Source: Vulcanimicrobiota bacterium (GTDB lineage Bacteria > Vulcanimicrobiota > Xenobia > Xenobiales > JADMJV01). From it: DNA of 64,000 nucleotides. Made by a program: the position numbers and the translations under genes. The stretch lies in the NCBI GenBank assembly GCA_017307785.1, contig JAFKGI010000013.1:62001-126000 (forward strand), read 5' to 3'. Positions 58,477 to 64,000 of the stretch are shown here, in pieces. The notes beneath the pieces are model-generated. The model made no database searches. It saw only the letters and a list, made by a program, of their open reading frames with translations, and was not told the origin of the DNA. Numbering within the stretch: position 1 is the first letter of the stretch; the number at the start of each line of letters is the position of its first letter.

Positions 58477-59927
58477 AGCGACTGCGCGGTTGGTGGGGAA
58501 GGTTTCGGCTCATCTGCGAGTTGGGGCCGCGAGCCTGGTGGAGAGAGTGGCGGCGTGGCGGCTGGCCGGCCGCTTTCCTGCTGGCCGAGGAGGCTCGCTG
58601 GCTGCGAACTAGCGGTTTGTTTCAAGCCTCCTGGTATGCCGACCAGGGAGGGGAGTCCACGGGCTACTGGGCTTTGAGTCATTACCTGCAGATCGGCTGG
58701 CGAGAGGGTCGAGATCCGGGGCCGGACTTCTCCACGCGGCTTTACCTCGATCACTATCCCGACGTGAGGGCCGCGGGCATTCATCCGGCCTATCATTATC
58801 TGCGCTGGGGCCAACACGAAGGACGCAGGACCTGGCCTTCCTCCCCCAGTCGGGGAGGTGGCCAACAGAAGGCCAGGCCGGTGCTTACAGTGGAGGCTGC
58901 CCAGGAGAGATTGGCTCGGGTGGAACGTGGCCCGCGCTGGCCGCGTCTGGCTCCTGGCTCGGAAGTCCTGGTCTTATGCCATTCGCAGGGCAATCTCTTT
59001 ATGGGCGAAATCGCCGACCTCTTGTGCGCCGGGCTGGTGGAGGCGGGCTGGCAGGCTCGGAGAGGAGATGAGAGCAGCCTGGAAGGAGCGCCTTTCGGGG
59101 TCCAACTGATGGTGGTGGCGCCGCATGAATTTTTCCTATTGCAGCGCGAGGGTCGCCGAGTTCCGCTGGAGTGCGCCGACCGAGCCATTCTATGTAACGT
59201 GGAGCAGCTACATACATCCTGGTTCCGCCAGGGTCTGGACGCTCTACGCCGAGCCCCTCTGGTGGTGGATATTTGCCTGCAATCGGCCGCGACTCTGGTC
59301 GACCGGGGTCTGCCGGCCGCCTTTTTACCGCTAGGTCACGTGGCCAACTATGCGGCTTTGGGCACAAGAGCCCGGTTGCCTAGATTGCCGGCCCTCGACG
59401 GCCTGGAGGAGGAGATACGTGGTTGGGCCGGCGAGTGGGCCGATAGGCCGCTGGATATCTTCTTCATCGGCCACAAAAGCGGGAGACGCAGCGAGATTTT
59501 CGAGCGTTTGTCGGAACGTCTGGCGCGCTGGCGTTGCCACCTGGTTCTCAGCGAAGCCGATCGTCCGCTGGTGATTGGTCAGAACGCTCGCCTGGATACG
59601 GACGCCAGTCTCGGATTGGCCCAGCGCAGCAAAATTATCTTAAACTTGCACCAGACCGAGGAGACATTCTTTGAATGGCATCGCATCGTTTGCCAGGGTA
59701 TCTGGCAGGGGGCGCTGGTGGTCAGCGAACCCTGTGCTCCGCAGCCTTATTTTCTGCCGGGGCAGCATTATATCGAGGCGCCGCTTCGGGAAATGGCGGA
59801 TGTTCTGGACTGGTTGCTGGGTGAAGCAGGTGGGCGTGAGACCGCCGAACGCATTCGCGTTCAGGCCCTTGCCCGGCTTCGGCAAGAGGTGGTTTTGAGC
59901 CGTTTCCTTCAGGGGCTTCTGGCGTGA
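58470..59927 (+). CDS. CgeB-like glycosyltransferase with two N-terminal HYL repeats
   Basis: About 485 residues from GTG 58470. Residues about 45-120 hold two repeats of the type 'SHYLQIGWREGRDPG' and 'YHYLRWGQHEGRR', found in several exopolysaccharide and matrix proteins. The rest has GT-B features: EVLVLCHSQGNLFMGEIADLL, then RSKIILNLHQTEETFFEWHR and CQGIWQGALVVSEPCAPQPYF, typical of spore maturation protein CgeB and related glycosyltransferases. No membrane segment. Start overlaps the methyltransferase stop by 7 bases; the next gene overlaps its stop as GTGA. Confidence 0.8.
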   Translation: MLKRLRGWWGRFRLICELGPRAWWREWRRGGWPAAFLLAEEARWLRTSGLFQASWYADQGGESTGYWALSHYLQIGWREGRDPGPDFSTRLYLDHYPDVRAAGIHPAYHYLRWGQHEGRRTWPSSPSRGGGQQKARPVLTVEAAQERLARVERGPRWPRLAPGSEVLVLCHSQGNLFMGEIADLLCAGLVEAGWQARRGDESSLEGAPFGVQLMVVAPHEFFLLQREGRRVPLECADRAILCNVEQLHTSWFRQGLDALRRAPLVVDICLQSAATLVDRGLPAAFLPLGHVANYAALGTRARLPRLPALDGLEEEIRGWAGEWADRPLDIFFIGHKSGRRSEIFERLSERLARWRCHLVLSEADRPLVIGQNARLDTDASLGLAQRSKIILNLHQTEETFFEWHRIVCQGIWQGALVVSEPCAPQPYFLPGQHYIEAPLREMADVLDWLLGEAGGRETAERIRVQALARLRQEVVLSRFLQGLLA

Positions 59928-60685
59928 TCGAGCGCGCTGCCAACATAGACTACGAGTGCCTTTTGCATCGCGGTTCCGGACGACCGGCCCAGGCCTCGGT
60001 GATCATTCCCGTCCACAACGGGCGAAGGTTCTTGCGCGAAGGTCTAGAGAGCGTGGCCGACCAGCAGGGCGTGGACTTCGAAATTGTGGTGGTCGACGAT
60101 GGCTCGACCGACGGAGGAACCGAGGAGGCTGCCCGTATTCTGCAGGCCCAAGAGGTGGCGGAAAGCGGCCTGGTCGGTGCGACTCTGCTGAGACACGGCC
60201 GAGCTTACGGCCCGGCAGCCGCCCGCCAATCGGCGATGCGCTGGTCTCAGGCCCCGGCCGCCCTGCTTTTTGACGTGGACAATTTGCTTTACCCGCGTTG
60301 CCTGCAGCGCTGTTTACAAGTGCTGGAGTGTTCGCAGGCGGCTTTCGCCTACCCGATCCTGAGGATTTTTGGGGCTGGCAGCGGGCTGCTGGGAACCCAC
60401 CCCTTTGACCGGGAGCGGCTGGCACAGGGCAACTACATTGACACGCTGGCCGTGCTCAGGCGGAGCGCTTGGGAAGCAATCGGCGGTTTCCCCACCGTGC
60501 CTGAGCCGCTGGAAGACTATGTTTTGTGGCTCAGCCTGGTCGACCAGGGGTTTCACGGCGCCCAGGTGCCGGAAATTCTGGCCTGTTATCGGATGCGCGG
60601 TGAGTCTCGCTCCCAGAGCTGGCAGAAGAATCTGCCTGAGTTTCGGGCCCGTCTGCGGCGCACATTCAGCTGGTTACCGGCTTAA
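59924..60685 (+). CDS. Family 2 glycosyltransferase
   Basis: 253 residues. QASVIIPVHNGRRFLREGLESV, EIVVVDDGSTDGG and LLFDVDNLLYPRCL (DxD) are GT2 landmarks; LEDYVLWLSLVDQG is the acceptor-side ED. GTG 59924 overlaps the previous stop as GTGA. Last gene of the glycan cluster, converging on the ion-channel gene with 4 overlapping bases. Confidence 0.9.
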   Translation: MIERAANIDYECLLHRGSGRPAQASVIIPVHNGRRFLREGLESVADQQGVDFEIVVVDDGSTDGGTEEAARILQAQEVAESGLVGATLLRHGRAYGPAAARQSAMRWSQAPAALLFDVDNLLYPRCLQRCLQVLECSQAAFAYPILRIFGAGSGLLGTHPFDRERLAQGNYIDTLAVLRRSAWEAIGGFPTVPEPLEDYVLWLSLVDQGFHGAQVPEILACYRMRGESRSQSWQKNLPEFRARLRRTFSWLPA

Positions 60686-62058
60686 CACTCGGAGTTGCCT
60701 TCGATGCCGAAGAGCAGGTCGCCGCTCTGCAGCAGGTGGTCCTTGGGGTTGATGACGATTTTCTCGTCGCGACGCACGGCGATGGGAATGACGCCGGTTT
60801 TTTCCCGGGCCTCCTGAAGAATCGCGGCAAACGACTGGCCGACCCAGCTGTCCAACAGAGGTAAAGGGATGATGTGCGAGCCGCTGCTGGGATGGAGAAG
60901 GTTCTGGAAGATGCGGGCCTGACCGGCGTCGATGGCGGCCTGGGCCAACAGGCTGCCCGAGAGTTCGCCCGAGAGCACCACTTCGTTAATACCTCCCAGG
61001 CGCAGGTGCGGCTCCGACTCGGAGCTGGAGAGTTCGGCGCAGGAAAGTACGCTGGGATGAAGCTTCTCGATGGTGAGCGCGGCCAGAACGGTGCGGGCGT
61101 CAGCGTCTTGAGAGCTGCGTCCTCCCGAGTGATCGGCCATGATCAAGGCGACCTGGGCTCGTTTCAAGCCGGCTCGCTCGAGGGCCGCGATGCGCGTGAA
61201 GTCGTCCTTGACAAAGCGTACCCGTCGGGGATGCGGCAGGAAGGAGAGATTGGGGGGAGCCTCCAGTTCGCTGATGATGACAAAATCTTTGGCCTTGAAC
61301 TTGGGGTTGGTCTGGAGCTCTTTGAGGATGGTCACCACCCCCGCATTCCAGCCGCAAATCAGCACGTGTTCCGTGAGTTCGTTGAGCAACAGGCCTTCCA
61401 AGAAACTGCCTCCTCTTTTGATGCGCTCGGTCACCACCGCCGAGACCGAGCCGGTTAGAATCGAGAAAAAAGCCACTCCCGAGAAAATGAGCATGAGGGC
61501 CGTAAGTTTGCCGCCAATGGTGGGCGGGAACTGATCCACCCACTGGTTGGAGAGAAAGCTGAAGATGGCGCTCCAGAACGAGTTGACGATGCCCTGCAGG
61601 GAGAATCCGTAGGTGGCGGTCAGTCCCAGAGTGCCCAGCAGTACGGCGGCCGCCAGCAGCAGGATGACGCCCAGAGACTGCACGGTGCGAGTGCCGGCCG
61701 GCAGCGAGTAGAGTTTGACCAGGCGGACCAGCCGCAGCAGGCGGAACAGTCGCACCACCCGCAAACCCCCGCCCAACCGAAAGACCTGCAGGCCGGGAAG
61801 GATGGCCAGGATGTCCAGCCAGCAGTCTTTGAAAAAGGTGCGGAACTCATCGGAGGCCACGTAGCGAATGGTGAGTTCGATCACGAAGAGGGCGGTGACC
61901 ACCAGCTGGGCGCCCATAATCTGGTGGTACTGGGTGGAGCCCGGCTTGACCAACGCTTCTTCCCCGAGCAAAACCACCGAGACCAGAATGAGCAGAAAAA
62001 TAGGAAGCTCAAACCAGAGGTGACCCACGGTGCGCCGGCACCATTCCCGAAACCGCAT
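60682..62058 (-). CDS. Six-helix ion channel with RCK-like domains and a non-canonical filter
   Basis: 458 residues from ATG 62058. Six hydrophobic helices; VVRLFRLLRLVRLVKLYSL near 101-118 resembles an S4 voltage helix. The pore loop FWSAIFSFLSNQWVDQFPPT (161-180) lines up with K+ channels but TVGYGD is SNQWVD-like, so K+ selectivity is doubtful. Residues about 228-370 are an RCK/TrkA-N-like regulatory domain with HVLICGWNAG, degenerate in GxGxxG, and about 385-458 look like TrkA-C (SGDLLFGIEG). It overlaps cysNC by 3 bases (ATGA), so it is translationally coupled to sulfate activation. Confidence 0.82.
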   Translation of the reverse strand: MRFREWCRRTVGHLWFELPIFLLILVSVVLLGEEALVKPGSTQYHQIMGAQLVVTALFVIELTIRYVASDEFRTFFKDCWLDILAILPGLQVFRLGGGLRVVRLFRLLRLVRLVKLYSLPAGTRTVQSLGVILLLAAAVLLGTLGLTATYGFSLQGIVNSFWSAIFSFLSNQWVDQFPPTIGGKLTALMLIFSGVAFFSILTGSVSAVVTERIKRGGSFLEGLLLNELTEHVLICGWNAGVVTILKELQTNPKFKAKDFVIISELEAPPNLSFLPHPRRVRFVKDDFTRIAALERAGLKRAQVALIMADHSGGRSSQDADARTVLAALTIEKLHPSVLSCAELSSSESEPHLRLGGINEVVLSGELSGSLLAQAAIDAGQARIFQNLLHPSSGSHIIPLPLLDSWVGQSFAAILQEAREKTGVIPIAVRRDEKIVINPKDHLLQSGDLLFGIEGNSEC

Positions 62059-63869
62059 CAGCCGGCGTTCGACGGCGGCAGAATTTGCCTTTCTTTGAGA
62101 AGATCCAGGAGTTGTTGCAGGGAGCGGACGAGCGGCTGGTTGGGCAGATGGAGTTCTGGCTGGAGGGGCCGTTCGTAAGGGGACGAGATTCCCGTAAACT
62201 CGGCGATCTCGCCACGCAGGGCGCGCGCATAGAGGCCTTTGACGTCCCGTGCCTGGCAAACTTCCAGGGGCGTGTCCACGAAGATCTCTAAGAAGCGGCC
62301 CGGTTCGATTTTTTGACGGGCCAGTTCGCGATCTTCGGCAAAAGGCGAGATAAAGCTGGCCAGCACGATGTTGCCGTGTTCAAAGGCCAGTCGAGCCAGC
62401 TCGGCGGCGCGGCGTACATTCTCTTTGCGGGCGGCGGCGCTGAAGGGCAAATCGCTGTTGAGCCCGTGACGAAGATTGTCACCATCGAGGCTGAAGGTGC
62501 GGCAATTTTGCAGGAAGAGAAGCTTCTCCAACTCCTGGGCCAGCGTAGATTTACCGGAGCCGGACAGACCCGTGAACCAGAGCACGCAGGCGGCGTGACC
62601 CTGACGCATTTCGCGGTCGACTCGGGAAATGGCCGCCTGGTAAGGATAGACTCTCGGGTCGTTTGCGGGGTCGGGAGCAGCGCCCCGGATCATGCCGGCG
62701 GCAACGGTTTGATTGCTATTGGGATCGACCAGGGCCAGGCTGCCGGTTTCCCGATTGCGGTCGTAGGGGTCAAAGAAGACGGCTTCGCTGCACAACAGGC
62801 GCACGCGTCCGATCTGGTTGAGCTCGAGGGTTTCGGCGGGCTGCCGGTGCAAGGTGTCCACGTCCAGTTGATAGTGGACGTGTTCGACCTGACAACGGAT
62901 TTTACGCGAGGTATGCAACAGCCAGTAGGGCACGTTTTGTTGCAGCGGTCGGGCATCGGTCCAGCACAGGTTGACGTCCAGGCGGGTGGCCCGTTCGGGC
63001 TGGTTGGCGGTGCGCACCACCATCGTGCCGCGGCCGGCTTCCCGCTCGTCCTGCAGGCGAAGGATGACCGATTCTCCGGGTCCAGCCTGCTGTTGCGGGC
63101 CGTCTGGACCGTGCAGGGCCTGAACCTGACTGGTGGCCCCGCTGGGCAGCAGAGTGACCGCGTCGCCGACGCGCACGCGGCCCGAGAGCACCCGTCCGGC
63201 CAGACCGCGAAAGTCTTGATGAGGGCGCACCACGCACTGCACGGCCAGGCGGAAGTCCACCGGGTTGGCAAGCGCCCCCAGGTGAACGTGCTGCAGATGA
63301 TGGAGCAAGGTGGGCCCTTCATACCAGGCCATCTGAGCGCTTTTGTGGACTACGTTGTCTCCCTGGAGAGCACTTACGGGAATGGAGACGATGCTGGGGA
63401 TTTTCAAGCGGTCGGCATAGGCAAAGAACTGCCGCTCGATTAGCTGAAACACGCTTTGCTGGAAGTCCACCGCGTCCATTTTGTTCACGGCCAGGACGAT
63501 CTGAGGCACGCCCAGCAGCGAGCACAGCAGAGTGTGGCGGCGCGTCTGAGTCGTGACTCCTTTGCGGGCATCGACCAGCAGCACGGCCAGGTCGGCGGTG
63601 CTGGCCCCGGTCAGCATGTTGCGGGTGTATTGTTCGTGACCCGGAGTGTCGGCCAGGATGAACTTGCGCTCGCCAATTTCGAAGTAGCGATAGGCCACGT
63701 CTATGGTGATCTTTTGCTCGCGCTCGTCGCGCAGGCCGTCGGTCAGGTAGGAGAGATCCTCCAGGTTTTTCAGATGGTCGGTCGGGATCAGTTCTTTGTC
63801 GTGCAGCAATCGACCGATCAGGGTGCTTTTGCCGTCGTCGACGCTTCCCGCGGTGACAAATCGCAGCAT
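62058..63869 (-). CDS. cysNC: Bifunctional sulfate adenylyltransferase subunit 1/APS kinase
   Basis: 603 residues. Residues about 1-410 are CysN, a GTPase: GSVDDGKSTLIG, DTPGHEQY, NKMD. Residues about 420-600 are CysC: GLSGSGKSTLAQEL, DGDNLRHGLNSDL and ISPFA with the catalytic Ser. With CysD it makes APS then PAPS, which can feed sulfate reduction or sulfation. Start ATG 63869 overlaps the cysD stop (TAATG). Confidence 0.96.
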   Translation of the reverse strand: MLRFVTAGSVDDGKSTLIGRLLHDKELIPTDHLKNLEDLSYLTDGLRDEREQKITIDVAYRYFEIGERKFILADTPGHEQYTRNMLTGASTADLAVLLVDARKGVTTQTRRHTLLCSLLGVPQIVLAVNKMDAVDFQQSVFQLIERQFFAYADRLKIPSIVSIPVSALQGDNVVHKSAQMAWYEGPTLLHHLQHVHLGALANPVDFRLAVQCVVRPHQDFRGLAGRVLSGRVRVGDAVTLLPSGATSQVQALHGPDGPQQQAGPGESVILRLQDEREAGRGTMVVRTANQPERATRLDVNLCWTDARPLQQNVPYWLLHTSRKIRCQVEHVHYQLDVDTLHRQPAETLELNQIGRVRLLCSEAVFFDPYDRNRETGSLALVDPNSNQTVAAGMIRGAAPDPANDPRVYPYQAAISRVDREMRQGHAACVLWFTGLSGSGKSTLAQELEKLLFLQNCRTFSLDGDNLRHGLNSDLPFSAAARKENVRRAAELARLAFEHGNIVLASFISPFAEDRELARQKIEPGRFLEIFVDTPLEVCQARDVKGLYARALRGEIAEFTGISSPYERPLQPELHLPNQPLVRSLQQLLDLLKERQILPPSNAG

Positions 63870-64000
63870 TAGAAGTAACCCAGCCTCTTACGGTCTTCCA
63901 TAGCCGACTGGCTGCGCTGATCGTCGAGGCGGGTGCCTCGTTCGCTCTCACGAGTGGTCTGGAGTTCCTGGATGATCTCTTCGATGTTGCCGGCGTCGGA
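63869..64000 (-). CDS. cysD: Sulfate adenylyltransferase subunit 2, C-terminal end (partial)
   Basis: The last 43 codons end ERGTRLDDQ..SAMEDRKRLGYF, the CysD C-terminus, with the typical RxGYF end. The rest is outside the window. It is the first gene of the cysD-cysNC-channel operon seen here. Confidence 0.9.
   Translation of the reverse strand, partial: SDAGNIEEIIQELQTTRESERGTRLDDQRSQSAMEDRKRLGYF

Overview
This 64 kb window is GC-rich, densely packed bacterial chromosome with no rRNA or tRNA genes, so the taxon cannot be fixed. The clues are mixed. F420-type flavin-independent oxidoreductases sit beside a PIN/TRAM-ispD pair. There is a pyrimidine operon carrying pyrI, a secretin-like exported protein (which suggests an outer membrane), many exported low-complexity proteins of no recognisable family, and G-rich tandem repeats between genes. 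I read it as an under-sampled bacterial lineage and do not name a phylum.

Region by region. (1) 0.1-8.4 kb: a methyltransferase converges on a two-gene operon of a full reducing type I polyketide synthase (KS-AT-DH-ER-KR-ACP) and a free-standing condensation-domain acyltransferase. (2) 8.4-11.0 kb: two arrays of a ~62-bp G-rich repeat flank an HTH-nuclease fusion gene, followed by a PPPPPPW/Gln-Asn repeat protein. (3) 11.1-15.1 kb: a histone-deacetylase-like hydrolase, two putative F420-dependent oxidoreductases, a small protein with a duplicated PFGNCWGTG motif, and small unknowns. (4) 15.2-26 kb: an SGNH-like protein, asparagine synthetase, a large membrane-spanning unknown, a PAS-GGDEF-EAL protein, an orphan hydantoinase B, PIN/TRAM, ispD and a Nudix hydrolase. 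(5) 26-41 kb: exported or low-complexity proteins mixed with metabolic and regulatory genes (SDR/AraC pair, plsC-GAF, MFS, rluD, rhomboid, PilZ, JmjC-like cupin, truncated secretin).

(6) 41.3-48.4 kb: comM, a Uma2 endonuclease, then the overlapping operon pyrB-pyrI-pyrC-pyrD-pyrE-pyrF on the minus strand. It is preceded by a 32-residue Lys-rich ORF and a hairpin that covers the pyrB ribosome-binding site. (7) 48.5-52.8 kb: small secreted proteins, a TesA-like hydrolase, a soluble FtsH-like AAA-protease, and a divergent five-EF-hand protein. (8) 52.8-60.7 kb: a 51-bp repeat array, a crotonase, and a glycan-type cluster with four glycosyltransferase-like genes, a methyltransferase and one more glycosyltransferase. 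(9) 60.7-64 kb: an ion channel with RCK-like domains and a non-canonical pore, overlapping cysNC and the end of cysD (sulfate activation to PAPS).

Working together: the pyr genes make UMP from carbamoyl phosphate and aspartate. The cys genes make PAPS, which could supply sulfation linked to the neighbouring glycan genes. The PKS probably makes a reduced fatty-acid-like chain that the condensation protein may transfer to an alcohol or amine. Many genes overlap by 1-4 bases (ATGA, GTGA, TAATG), so translational coupling is common here.
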